Assembly (NCBI GenBank): GCA_001792895.1
Contig: MARA01000003.1
Coordinates: 2,294,001-2,358,000 of the forward strand
Direction: 5' to 3'
Source of the DNA: Lentinus brumalis
Taxonomy: Eukaryota; Basidiomycota; Agaricomycetes; Polyporales; Polyporaceae
DNA length: 64,000 bases
The notes under the pieces are model-generated. The model searched no databases and had not been told where the DNA came from. It worked only from the letters and a program-made list of their open reading frames with translations. The position numbers and the translations under genes were made by a program. Numbering within the stretch: the first letter of the stretch is position 1; each line of letters begins with the position of its first letter. This document shows, piece after piece, positions 38,721 through 49,802 of the stretch.

Positions 38721-40216
38721 ATGGTGCGTCTTCTCCGTTTACGCCGCGAGCGTTGGCGCTGAGCGACCAAGATAGGTCTTTGTGAACGACAAGAAGTTCG
38801 CATGGTGCGTCTCATACTCTTGACCCTCCAAACGAACGTATTCAAGCTCGGCTCGTGTAGTGAATCCTGTATAAAGGGTCACCGCTCTTCCAGCTGTCAA
38901 CATGCCGACCGACCGCTCTTCGAGGTCAAGAAGAAGGGAAGGCCAGTGTCGCAATGCGAGAAGTGCCGAGAACTCCGTAAGACGAAGCGAATGCACGGCA
39001 AGTGCAATTGCGCTTCAACTTCGGCTGCTGGATCATCCGCGGAGGGGAAGCCCGCGGACGGGTTCGCTACGAAGGCGAAAGGTACGCATGGTTCGGACCC
39101 GTAGTCAACGTCACTCCTTACATTCCGCCTAGCCCGGAGGTTCAAGCCAATCGCTCCTGCATTGCCGAACGGCCTGAAGGACGTCGGTACTCTCGATGCA
39201 GACGCTCGCGCGACTGTCTCGGTGAGCCTGTGTCGGTGCGGTGGGAAGGACTGTACTTGTGCTCATGAACGCACAACGCCGAAACCCCTCGCGAGATCGA
39301 AGACAGCAATCGCCACGGACGGTCTGGCCACGCTCGCGCAGGCTGCCATGTTCTGCTGCGGAAGCGAACTCCCTCCCACGTCTCACATACCACAAGAACC
39401 TCCGACATCGGCTGCGGCACCCATAGACAGCGCATCGCGCAAACATACCCGGAGCTGCTGCTCGAGCTCGCCTAACTCGCGTCCGCCCTCCCGAAGCCCA
39501 AACGGTCCAAAAACTCATCCTCCCACACCGCCTCAGCGCTTCCTCCACTCTCACACGCCCACAGCACCGCGCCCATATTCCCTCCTGTCGCTCCCCTCGC
39601 GTCGGCGATATCGTTCGACGAGCCCGGCTGCTGTTGCGGGCGACAGTGTGCCTGTCCAGGATGCACGGTTCATCGTGGTGAGGAGCACGCGGCGAAGGAC
39701 GTAGGCGACTGCACCGATGGCGAGTGCCGCACCTGCGTGGACAACGAGGGCGGCATCGCCCTCCCCGAAGACGTCTTCGCATATTCGCAGGGCCGTGGCT
39801 ACGCATCCTCAAGCGCGACCGTTTACCCTCCCAACGCCAGCCCGTCGTCTAAACCGGCTGCGGCTGCTTCGGGCCGCGACAGGGGACAGAGCGTTAGCTG
39901 CATCGATGCGTTCTTTGCCGCCGCAGCGGCACTCCCTGCTCCGCCGCCAGGCCGTACGGCGCTGCTGGACCCGACGAATGTGCTCGTATACCCCCGGGGC
40001 GTGCTCGCGGGCGACCCAGAGACGCGCTCGCTGTTCGGCCTCGTCGAGCTGCCGAAGCTACAGTGTAACTGTCCGGGAGGGTGTGGATGTCCAGAAGGGC
40101 AGTGCGGGTGCGGGGATAGCTGCACCGGGTGTGGGTCCAGCCACGCGGAGGAGTCTGAGCCCCAGTCCGAGCCGAAACGGAGTATTCAGAGGGTGAGCAG
40201 CTGCTGCAGTGGATGA
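38721..40216 (+). CDS. copper-fist transcription factor (Ace1/Cuf1 family)
   Basis: The first coding exon appears to hold only ATG (38721-38723). A 52-nt intron leads to VFVNDKKFAC (38776-38804), and a 56-nt intron splits the first cysteine codon. The copper fist continues ESCIKGHRSSSCQH, VKKKGRPVSQCEKC, KTKRMHGKCNC: the Zn-binding and KGRP minor-groove motif of fungal copper regulators. Downstream, SLCRCGGKDCTC is a Cys cluster. A second cluster GCCCGRQCACPGC and a third CNCPGGCGCPEGQCGC would bind Cu(I). Between 39,470 and 39,500 the frame changes by one base (a C missing near 39482-39490 would restore LPKPKRSK). The protein likely controls copper uptake or detoxification genes. Domain identity is firm, the intact state is not. 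Confidence 0.9.
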
Positions 40217-40488
40217 CGCTGGCTGCCAGGGCCCCTAGGTCCTGCTGTAGATGTGTTTCTCTTGGCCGATGCGTTTTGCTGTTGTATCTATGGATCAATG
40301 TCTGTGGGTTCTTCTCTTTCATGTGCATGCATGGTCTCTGTGCTGCGGCGTTCGTACCGGACTCGGCCTTCGGTGGCGCTCAGCGGCAAGGGGCCCTTTC
40401 ATGTTTATGACATGAGCCTCAGGGGCAATTGCCACACGTTCCGCCTCCAACCACTACTACGTGTTACGCTCTGATCTCGCGTCTTCTC

Positions 40489-42411
40489 ATGCACTCCTTG
40501 AACCCGCCTGACGCTCTCGCTGAGACCGTGTTGCAGAGCGTGCAGGATTATGATGCATCTGTGCTGTGCGTTGCTCTAATCCCCATTGTTTCTCTATATC
40601 TCAGCTCCTTGAGACTAATCGGCGTCGGTTACAGTCATGACAAAGTGAAGACGTCCAGTTGTGACGGACTTCCTCTTGCGAGTCTTACCAGCCCCCTTCT
40701 TCCGTCACAGATCTGGTTCGTGCATCCCGCACTACTCATTGCCGCAGCACAATCACGAGCCGCGCATAACGCACGCCAAGGACTCCTGCGTTTACCTTCT
40801 GAGGTCTTGAGCGACATTTTCGAATACATCCTGGACCCCTACTCCCGCCGCTGTGCGTCGTTCCGTCCCTTCTGGCACAGTATGGCGACGGACGGCCACT
40901 CGTTGCTCCCCGTCACGCATGTTTGTCGCCGGCTGCGTGAGGTGGCCCTCAGCCATCATTCGCTTTGGGCAACCACATCAACGATGCAACGAAGGCTTTT
41001 ACCATGCTTTCTAGAGAGGAGCCGTCCTGCAGATATCATTGTGTGCGCTTGGTCTTGGTGCCAAGCAGTCGTTCCTTCCGTAATTGACACCTTCAAGGGC
41101 GAAGCTGGTCGAATCCGAGAGCTCCACTTGGTCGACGTCGAGATCGGCCGGAGAAGTTGCCTAGAGGAGCTACTCAAGTGCGACCTCCCAAACCTCAAAT
41201 CATTCTCGTTGAGTTGCTGCAGGTCAGTGTCCCTCTGGGACGATTTCCCGCTCCCGTTATCCCGCCACCGTCATCCTGCGCTTCAATATCTCGCTCTCAA
41301 GAACGTGCCAAGCCTGCCAGAGGCGGGGTTTACAACGCTTACCCACCTCTCGCTGGCGGAAATAGCTGTTGCGGATCACCACGAAAGGGTGGCCGGTTTT
41401 ATCGGCGATTGTCCATGCCTGGAAAGCGTCGCTTTTAGCGTGGCATCGTGGTCGAAGAAGACCAGCCGCAGTCTTCCCGCCCCCAAGGAGCGTCTACCGC
41501 TAGAGCAGCTCCGACGTGTCACGCTTCATGGATTGGACGGTCAGACATTGACGCACTACGCATCCCTCCTGCAGCCGCTCGAGCACGAATCAGCGTATCA
41601 TATTCTGGGGTGCGACCAGGGTGATGATGCTTTCCTGCTGCACTTCCTCTTCCCTCCATCGACGCATGATACAGAGGAGTCGCCACTCTGCATCTCCATT
41701 CATCCTGGGAGGGATGGGATGCTCTCCGAGTCATCCTGGAACCACTCATTCGCAATCACCGTTGCAACCAGCGACAGCACTCGCCGGGTCTCCGCTTACG
41801 GCAACCATTTGGGAATCTCCTCCGGAGGTCCGGCGTGGATATCCAAGTTCTCTTCCGCCAGGACTTATCTTGGCACCAGAGAGGTTTGGGCTGAGAACGC
41901 GTACTCGCAGTATCCGCGGGCGTGGCCCCGTTGTCAACGTGCCGTATTTGCCTGTTTCCCTGCTTTGGAGACGGCGGTGATCGTGGTTGACCACACATTC
42001 CTCCTTGGATCCACTGCTTATCCTGGAGTACACTTGCTCCCCTTCAAATCGCGTGAGTCTCCGTTATTCACCTCAACACTCAAGACCCTTCGTCTCGTCC
42101 ACGGGTTCAGCGATTACGCCCTGGGCAAGCACCTTGCGACGTCCGCAGGCGGGGTACTCATGGACAGAGTGGACTTCAGGGACATGCTGGAGCATCTTGG
42201 GAGCGGGGGTCACTACGCCTACCTCCGAGACACGGACCTCGTCGTTCAGACGACGTACGATGTACGAGTCGATGACGGCGGACTGGACAGGTTGGGAGAG
42301 TATTTCAAGACGGTGCGGCACCAGCAGGTGGAGGTATTGCCGAGCATGCCGGTACGGAGGATGGATCCGGCGAGGGAAGGGTGCGAGAGGTGGCCTGGGT
42401 CCCTCTTGTGA
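40489..42411 (+). CDS. F-box protein C
   Basis: Exon 1 (40489-40565, 77 nt) reads MHSLNPPDALAETVLQSVQ. A 10-nt microexon TCATGACAAA (40635-40644) follows, then exon 3 from 40711 to 42411. The introns (69 and 66 nt) happen to be open, so an unspliced frame also runs through. The F-box LLRLPSEVLSDIFEYILDP precedes LLPVTHVCRRLREVALSHH. Leucine-rich repeats and the C-terminal block REVWAENA, LRLVHGFSDYALGKH and LPSMPVRRMDPAREGCERWP follow. It is the closest relative in this window of F-box B (30.4 kb) and faces the other way. Predicted role: SCF substrate adaptor. About 610 residues. Confidence 0.9.
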   Translation: MHSLNPPDALAETVLQSVQDYDASVLCVALIPIVSLYLSSLRLIGVGYSHDKVKTSSCDGLPLASLTSPLLPSQIWFVHPALLIAAAQSRAAHNARQGLLRLPSEVLSDIFEYILDPYSRRCASFRPFWHSMATDGHSLLPVTHVCRRLREVALSHHSLWATTSTMQRRLLPCFLERSRPADIIVCAWSWCQAVVPSVIDTFKGEAGRIRELHLVDVEIGRRSCLEELLKCDLPNLKSFSLSCCRSVSLWDDFPLPLSRHRHPALQYLALKNVPSLPEAGFTTLTHLSLAEIAVADHHERVAGFIGDCPCLESVAFSVASWSKKTSRSLPAPKERLPLEQLRRVTLHGLDGQTLTHYASLLQPLEHESAYHILGCDQGDDAFLLHFLFPPSTHDTEESPLCISIHPGRDGMLSESSWNHSFAITVATSDSTRRVSAYGNHLGISSGGPAWISKFSSARTYLGTREVWAENAYSQYPRAWPRCQRAVFACFPALETAVIVVDHTFLLGSTAYPGVHLLPFKSRESPLFTSTLKTLRLVHGFSDYALGKHLATSAGGVLMDRVDFRDMLEHLGSGGHYAYLRDTDLVVQTTYDVRVDDGGLDRLGEYFKTVRHQQVEVLPSMPVRRMDPAREGCERWPGSLL

Positions 42412-43731
42412 GCGTCTGGAGTTGTACACTGAATCAAAGATGTCTGTTGTATCGCGGTCGGTGTGTGTGTAGTGTGTAGTTCACTTTCAAGGAAACTAAG
42501 ACACAATCTAAGACTTCAAGGTTACAGCGCATGATGCGTGGGACCGTCACCGTATGGTCCCTGCCAAAAACGTTCGCTTCAAAAGGTGTCAAATACCGCA
42601 CTTATCTGTACCAAAGCGATGCAAGGCTATGAAATATAATTAGTACTGACCTCAGACCCATCCGTTCCACCTCGTCGTGACTCGTCATACCTCCAGAGTT
42701 TATAACGGAATGTCCTGATGCAGAGTTGCGAGGTCGATACTGACCTGGTTTGTGGTCAATTTGGGTGGATGCTCAGAAAGGTCGAACTTACTCGAAGTGA
42801 TAGTGGTTACAACTGTCTCGGAAACTTCCGGCCAGGCCTCTCGCCGGCGCTTTCGTTTAGCTATACTTACTACACATCTCTGCTCCGCCACTAATCCTCC
42901 TTCTCTTCAAATTTCCATGTTCACGGAGAGTTCCTTGCCTACAGTACACGCAAGGTTCGGAGCGGCAGTCAAACATCATCGTTGAGTCGGCGCAGATACA
43001 ATTGCGCACTGACTCTGACCTCACCGAATCAACGACTGATTAGTCCGACTGGGTTGGATGCTGTTTCCCGGAGTGCAACTGTGTCAGTAGGTGTCATCTC
43101 GTTGTAAGGGTGAAACCGACGATGCTTGTTCCATTCTTCCTCCTCAGCCTGCATTGCATGCGTGGTACGGGTCGCCAAGCGGTTCGTTCACCAAGAGGTG
43201 TCTACAAGCCTCAAAACATACAAACAGATATGCGCGGTGCAGCTGTACTTCGTGTACTTTCTTTCTATATCAATTGATATTTTACTCAGGGCCGCGCCCC
43301 TTGTCGGGTGAACTTCGTGTACCTGTGGGAGCTGTGTGACGTACATGCGTTGCATGCCAGTCCCGCTGAGCGGTGTCAGGGTCTTGATTAAGTACGCAGA
43401 TCAACCACTGTGGGTAGTAAACGGGATTCGTCAAGCTTCTGACTTCGACAAGTCAAGATTTGCTTGGGTTTGCCCTGGTTTCGCAAAGAGCTCACGTAAG
43501 TACGAGCGCCCAGTACATAGTACGTCCGCGGTCCCGTCCAGGCGGCAGGAGGACGGACGTCAGATTCATTACCTTGTTGTGCGTCGGATCTTCAAGGCCT
43601 GCATACCGGGCAGCACTGAGCATGCGCTCTAGTTAAATTTCGCCATGTGCTTTCACAAGACAGTATGTGTTGCCGATGATGTACAGGTCTAAGTATCTGT
43701 GCGGCAAACGGGAAGCTAGACGCGAAGGTCC
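42412..43731. other. intergenic, no gene recognised
   Basis: 1.3 kb between the convergent F-box C and kinase copy B. Frames are short and unlike proteins. An A+T-rich patch with the palindrome ATATCAATTGATAT lies near 43265-43280. Confidence 0.5.
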
Positions 43732-45170
43732 TCACATGTTACTCTCTAGGGTCTCTTCACCCACCATTTTGTACTCCGAGTCCCCATTGGACCCCGTCTC
43801 GCCCTCGCCTTCGGATTCTTCATCGTCATCCGATCCGGATCCCGCTCCGCCAGGTTCAGATTGTTGTTCAGATTCTACGAAGCGACATCAGCCGATACTC
43901 GCATACTACGGAACGAGTGGATGGACGCTCACCAGTGAACTGTGCGATATCCGAGGGACCCAGGGCCAGCCATGTGCTGCGCCGAAGGCCAAAATACATC
44001 TTGTACACGGTCTCTTCTACTCCGAACACGTATGTTCCAACCTTATCCAGGATGTCGTAACACTGGTACATCGCGTTCACCGCTACAAAGAGGGACGAGA
44101 CGACATGTGAGTTGCGGGTGATGTCCGTGAGCCTCCCGCCAGACGTATCATCGATTGCGGCGGTGTACATCTGGCGGTACATGTGCAGGTCGGCTTCGGT
44201 GTCATAGGGGGGATTCTCTTTGTAGCCAGCATATGCTCCCGGGTCCCAGTCGACAGTGAGCCATGAGGGATAGGTCAGTGCGGCGACCTGACGGGGAAGG
44301 ATGCACAACCCGTCCCAATCCAGGAAGCCTGAGACTTCCCCGGCGTCGTCGATGAGGATGTTCTGCGAATCGAAGTCGGGATGGCAGAAGTGGAAGGGAG
44401 GACCGTCGAAGCGGTCGTCCGGAAGCGTGGCCAGCAACATACGCAGCATTGCTAGCCTGTCTGTACCAACGATGCCGTACCGGCCACGCTCGCGAACCAA
44501 CGCGAGATAGTTCGAACGGTCCGAAGTTGAGCGTGTTTGGGATGCCGGACTCTTCCTCCTCGTCAAAAGCGCACGGGAAAGGGACGACGTGATGGGAGCC
44601 GTCTGCCTCGCTCCGGTCAAGACAGCCAATCTTGTCGAACTCGAGCTCGGCGAGCGCGACCATGTGCTTCGCGACGGATGCGAGCAGCCGCTCCTTGCTC
44701 CGCTCGCCCGTCCACCACGATGCGTCATTCCAGACATCGACGAGCCGCGTGCCGCGCACGAAATCCGTCACCGCATACGGGCGGCGTAGGACGTTGTTGT
44801 TGCTGCAATCGTATGCATGCACTAGGGGGATGGGAATCGATGTATGGGCAGAGATGTACTGCTGGCCGATTATGTCCAGGCGCATGCTGCGCTCTTGGAG
44901 TTCGTTCCAGGGACAGTGAGCGACTCGGATGGCCCAAGAGATCCCGCCGGAAAAGCAAGCTTCGTAGAGGAGGTTGTAGCTGCCATGTTTGGGGGGCGCG
45001 ATGATGCTGCAGGAAAGATCCGAAGGTAGCGAAGGACCGAGACTATGGCGGCGAGCTGCGAGGGCGACTTCGCGCAAAACGTCGATGTCGACACTCTCGA
45101 TGACCGCAGTGATTGGATGATCGTCCGATTCGTCAGAGCCGGGGCTCGAAGCGAAAGCACCAGCCTGCAT
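43732..45170 (-). pseudogene. APH-type kinase copy B, broken by a 14-nt deletion
   Basis: The start MQAGAFASSPGS and 200 following residues align with copy C: LSCSIIAPPKHGSYNLLYEA, WAIRVAHCPW, LVHAYDCSNN, DFVRGTRLVDVWNDASWW. At plus-strand 44510-44516 the sequence lacks 14 nt that copy C has (GTCGGCTCACGCCT), so the frame shifts after NTLNFGPFE. The second half is intact in the other frame: catalytic loop HPDFDSQNILIDD, metal-binding DWDGLC, LTYPSWLTVDWDPGAYA. A GT-AG intron (43875-43932) precedes a short acidic last exon ending TLESNM. If only the deletion were absent it would code for about 430 residues. It resembles phosphotransferases of the APH/choline kinase group. Confidence 0.88.
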
Positions 45171-45639
45171 GGGAAGAGAAGGAGCACGCTGGGTACTTAT
45201 CGGTGCGATAGCGTCCTCTTACTTATATGCGGGTGAATCGCGGGGCTGTGACTCCAGTGAGCGCTGATGGTGGTGTTTGCACGCTTCCGTGAATAATGAA
45301 GACGTACGCCCACAAGTACGCGGTGGCGGTCTCGAGTCATGGTGGTTCTGCGTTACCTGCTATGGTGGTCAGCACACAGCCATCGAAGTTTCGGCGGTCA
45401 TAGCCACGCACCACGAGTCGAGGAGGACAGCGCTCACAACGAGAGAGGAAACGCCCATGAGAGCTTGAAACTGGTCGCGCCCTCTAGTATGTAACTGAAC
45501 AGCGCTAGCAGGCCCAGATTAGCACACGCACGCCGATTCCAGAGAACAAAACATCGATACAATTCTAGAGATACAAGTAGCAAAATTGAATGGAAAAACT
45601 TCTGCTGGACCTTCACCTGCTCTGTCCGAGGAACCGCGC
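45171..45639. other. intergenic, no gene recognised
   Basis: About 0.47 kb between the kinase pseudogene promoter side and the 3' end of SDO1. Nothing recognisable. Confidence 0.5.
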
Positions 45640-46667
45640 CTAAGTTCCGGCCGTCGCAGCGAAGGTCAAGGTTTCCAGACGACCCCGTCCCTTGGATTCC
45701 TTCTGAAGCAGCTCGTTGAGAATGCGGAACTGGCCGGGGTCAATGAGCATGACCTACAGATAACATAAGTGAGCCTCGTAACAGCAAAGCACACGAAGCG
45801 ACACTTACGGCTTCCCACTCATCCGCTCCTTGAGTGTCCTTCTCCACGCTCTCGGCGCTCTCCAGAATTTTGGGGCGCACCTTGTCGACGTCAGCGGTCG
45901 GAATAGTGACCTTGACGCGCATGCGTGCGCGCTGTATGGGGAGCTTCGACTCGGTTTGCAGGAGCTTGATGCACTCCGATACCTACGGAAACAGACGAGG
46001 AGTGGATATGAATGATGAACGAGGTAATAGAACCCATCTGATGTACGCACTTGTGCTTTCGCAGTCTTTCCAGGCTTCACACTGAATCCAGCCTCGGTCA
46101 TTGCCTTGTCAATCACGCCGACCGGGTATGGCCTCTGTGTCGAGGGGTCGACACACTTCTCCGCGACAAGTGTTGCAATCTCACGCCGGACGGATGAGAG
46201 ATCGTGCTCGCGCTCCTTCTCCCCGACTTGCATTTCTCCCTTCTTCAGGATCTAGACGCACCTCAGCACACCCATCCTGATACGAGAACGGTGGCCGCAC
46301 GTACCTCCTTTACGATGGTATCTCTGTCAGTCGTCCCAAAACATTTCTGAAGGTCTTGGCTCTTGGCCACCTCTCCTTTGGAGACGTTCACGAAGACATT
46401 GGCGATTTGTAGGACGTCATCGAGATCAGTCTCTACGCCGCTCCTCCACTCCTGCACCTTGTTCTTGTAGCATGCGATCTGCGCTAGTGTAAGCACGCAG
46501 GCATGGTTATGACCTCGGTGGTGCTACCTCGAACCGTTTCCCGCCCTTCTTCAATCGCACGATAGAAACGTTTGTGAGCCTGGCATGAATGACAGTCAGC
46601 CGCGCGACGCGCCGAGAGTGCAGGACAAATCACACTTGATCTGGCCAGATGGCTGTTGGATGACCAT
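45640..46667 (-). CDS. ribosome maturation protein SDO1 (SBDS orthologue)
   Basis: Start at 46667 gives [11 protein letters not shown]; splicing adds [17 protein letters not shown] and then [20 protein letters not shown], the hallmark of the SBDS N-terminal domain. The next exons give [52 protein letters not shown] and the C-terminal ferredoxin-like domain ([14 protein letters not shown]). The last exon ends [15 protein letters not shown] and LTFAATAGT at 45640. About 255 residues, the normal size. With the GTPase Efl1 it removes eIF6/Tif6 from the 60S subunit in the cytoplasm. It shares a short promoter region with the BAR-SH3 gene. No lesion seen. Confidence 0.96.
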
Positions 46668-46990
46668 GGTGTGCGAAGCAACGATACAAACGATACAGAC
46701 GATTAGGAAGACGAGGGAGACGACGAGGTCGAGGCAAGAGACAGCCTGTGACTTTGACTGGGACTCGGGACCGCCAAGGGCCAAGTCATAGACGGTGACA
46801 GCATCAATCTCATTTCGGCAATTATAGGACTCCGGGAGCAGCTGCGATCCACCAACGGCCAGAGTCCTCTCCTCGTCCTTTCCGCGTCCTTCTACATCCC
46901 ACACGCTGTTCCTGCTTATACCACAGCGCACACGCGCGCATACACCCGCTTTCACCACTCAGGAGGATATCAGAGTGCAGCCAGGCGAAG
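46668..46990. promoter_or_regulatory. bidirectional promoter region of SDO1 and the BAR-SH3 gene
   Basis: Only 323 nt separate the two divergent ATGs, so the core promoters must be within it. No clear TATA box was identified. Confidence 0.6.
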
Positions 46991-49080
46991 ATGAAGGGCA
47001 TCCAGAAGGCATTCGCGCGGTACGTGCTGTATCAGCTTCAGATATCCAGGAGACCCACGCAGATCGTCGCAGGACACCGCACTTGCTGACCACAAAGGTC
47101 GGCATGTCGAAGAGTGCGTTGCATTTGCGTATATATCGAGCTAATTGACCGTTTGCCGATGATCACTATGTCGTACTCTCCGGCGCGCAGAGTCCTCCGA
47201 CCCCGAATTTGACGACTACGCACGACGCTTCGAGTCCATAGAGAAGGCGACCGATAAGCTCCTCAAGGACAGCAAGGCGTACACGGACGCGGTCACGCAC
47301 CTCTTCACGAACGCCGCCGAGTTCGCGGAGCACTTCGCCACCATCTTCCGTCCCCTCGGCAGCGAGTATGGCCTCGAGTCGAAGCACCCAGATGCGCAGC
47401 ATACTATCGCCAACGTCGATGTCTACACGACGACTATGGAGGAGATGAAGGCATCCGTGGTGCCGGAGCTCGAGCTAATCGAGAGCAGGATCGTCGGTCC
47501 TATCAAGGAGTTCCAGGGTATTCTGAAGGCTATCCGGAAGAGTATCACGAAGCGGGAGCACAAGGTGCGTGTCCAGTCGCAGATCTGCCTTGTGGGCGCG
47601 AGCTCAAACCGCGTCCAGCTCGTGGACTACGACCGCTTCAACAACTCCCTCACGAAGCTCCGAGACAAGAAGGAGAAGACACTGAACGACGAGAAGAACT
47701 TGTTCAAGGTGCGTTTGCCAAACTTTATACCTCGCATCATCACGTTCCCCTCTCCATGTGATGCCGCGACGAACCCCTCTGTGCCCTACGTTGTGGGGCG
47801 AAACTCTCAGATTGGAACGCTTCGCTGGGAATCTCAGCAACGGTGTCCGTCTGGGAGTGCTCCCTGCTTCTGAAACAGATCTCATGTCTGTTGAGAGTGT
47901 CCCAGACGCAGGTGGCAGTCTTCAGCACGTCCATCTCCACCGCCCCACTTTCATACGGCCTCAATTCGCGCAGCGGAGGGTGGCTGCATTTCTGGCAGAT
48001 GTAGAGGTGTCGCGCACGGCCTGCCTCACGTGCATGTTCGAAGATCGCTGTCGAGTAGGAGATCCTGGTACTGTCCTGAATGTCCACCTGACAAAGTGGT
48101 TGTCATCAAGTCGTCGCTCTTTGTCGTCCATGTATCGTTTGCTCTGTTGCTCAACCTCCTCATTGCAGTTGGAACAAGACTTCGAGATCGCTTCGAACGA
48201 GTACGACTTCATCAACACCGCGATGAAGAACGAGCTGCCGCGCTTCCTAGTGCAAGCGACGCAGTTCATTGACCCACTCTTCCACTCATTCTATTACATG
48301 CAGTGCGTCGTGTGTTCATTCTGTCTGCATGATCTCCTCGCGCTCACTATCACTTTCCAGGCTTAATATCTTTTATCTACTGTTGGAGAAGGTCAACACC
48401 TTCGCGGAAGGCAAGTACGACGTTTCCGTACCCGCCGCGCAAATTGCGAGCGACTTCGAGGCAAAGCGAGGCGATGCGCTCGAGCGTGTCGAAGCTCTCA
48501 ACATCACCAAACGACTAATCTCCACCTGTACGTGTCTGCTCGCTGCTACTCTCCTGTCGTACTGATCTCCTGTCTTACGCAGCCCGGCTGGTGCAAGCCA
48601 ACCGCTCCGTTCCTGGCGGTGGATCTTCTCTCGGGCGCTCTACGACAGCGTCCTCCACCTCCTCCGCAGCCAGCCGTTCCCCTTCAACCTCGACGTTCAA
48701 GAAACCCGCTCCCCCGCCTCCTTCGTCCCTCTCGGCTGCCGCCCCTCCGCCGTACTCACCACCCTCCCCTGGATCGAGCTACGGCGCGGCCGCAGTCGCC
48801 AAGAAAGCCCCTCCACCTCCGCCCCCACTCAAGCCCAAGCCCAAGCCCGCTGTGCAGTACGTGGTCGCGCTGTACGATTTCGCTGCGCAGGCGGAGGGCG
48901 ATCTGGAGTTCAAGGCTGGAGACCGGATCGAGCTGGTCGAGCGCACGGACAGCACGGAGGATTGGTGGACGGGCAGGCTGAACGGGCAGCAGGGCGTCTT
49001 CCCAGGTGCGTATGCGGTAGCCCAGGGAGAGAGCGCTCGACTGACCATTGTGAACAGGGAACTACGTCCAGGAGGCTTGA
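46991..49080 (+). CDS. BAR-SH3 domain protein, amphiphysin-like (Rvs167/Hob1)
   Basis: Start [10 protein letters not shown], then [14 protein letters not shown] and [17 protein letters not shown], the amphipathic helix and first BAR helix. The BAR domain continues through [38 protein letters not shown] and [20 protein letters not shown] Pro/Ser-rich linker ([17 protein letters not shown]) leads to a C-terminal SH3 domain: [37 protein letters not shown] and GNYVQEA after a last intron. Such proteins bend membranes at endocytic sites and recruit actin regulators. One internal intron (47709-48168, 460 nt) is far longer than its neighbours. About 440 residues, close to the usual length of this class. 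Confidence 0.95.
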
Positions 49081-49784
49081 GGTACAAGCGATGGGTGTGA
49101 CGGTTTCGGTGGCTCAGGGATGACTTGAAGGGCACATGTGTAGGTTCGGACTTCACCCCGATGCGCTCGGGTGGATAGAAGGCGTTTATTATACAAGGCT
49201 ATTGGTTACCTCTAGGAATGCATGGTCTGCTCAAACTTCTCACCCATCTCCTTCCGCGTCCGCATATCTTTGGTCTGCACTGTGTCAAGACTCTGCTAAT
49301 CCGCGCGTTGGAGAGTTTGTAGCGTGGGAATCACCGTAATGCGCGGCGCCGCATACCTCAACCTGCTCTGACGATGTCTGTCAGTCCAGGATGGCCGACA
49401 ACATGGATGGCCTTCGCCAGGAATGTGGTTGCATCTTCTGGTAAGTGTCCATAACCAGGCGCTCGACTTCATACCTGATGGAGGGACGGAATTGTGTGGG
49501 GACAGCCCGCCGGGAAGCGGTACTTTATTGGCGGTGCGTGGTATATCTCATCAAGGGTCAGATCGCTATGTGCTGACGGTACCACCCTGATAGATACTAC
49601 ATGAGAAAACGCATAACCCCGATAACTCACACAGTACTCGCGCCCGCATGCTTGTGGCCTTACGCCTCCGTTTTATTGTCTGAAGCCTGCAGATACAGCG
49701 CTCGCCACAGCGCGCGCAATATCGTTATGCGTACCGCATTAAAGAGGACTTGGGCGGGTCTTATCACACCCGTACCGCCCGGCA
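49081..49784. other. intergenic, no gene recognised
   Basis: 0.7 kb between the BAR-SH3 gene and kinase copy C. No protein-like frame. Confidence 0.5.
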
Positions 49785-49802
49785 TTGCCTGTTCTCTCCC
49801 CC

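Noticed and set aside
38739..38996. Minus-strand frame over the copper fist
   Set aside because: It is the antisense of a strongly conserved DNA-binding domain and has no features of its own.
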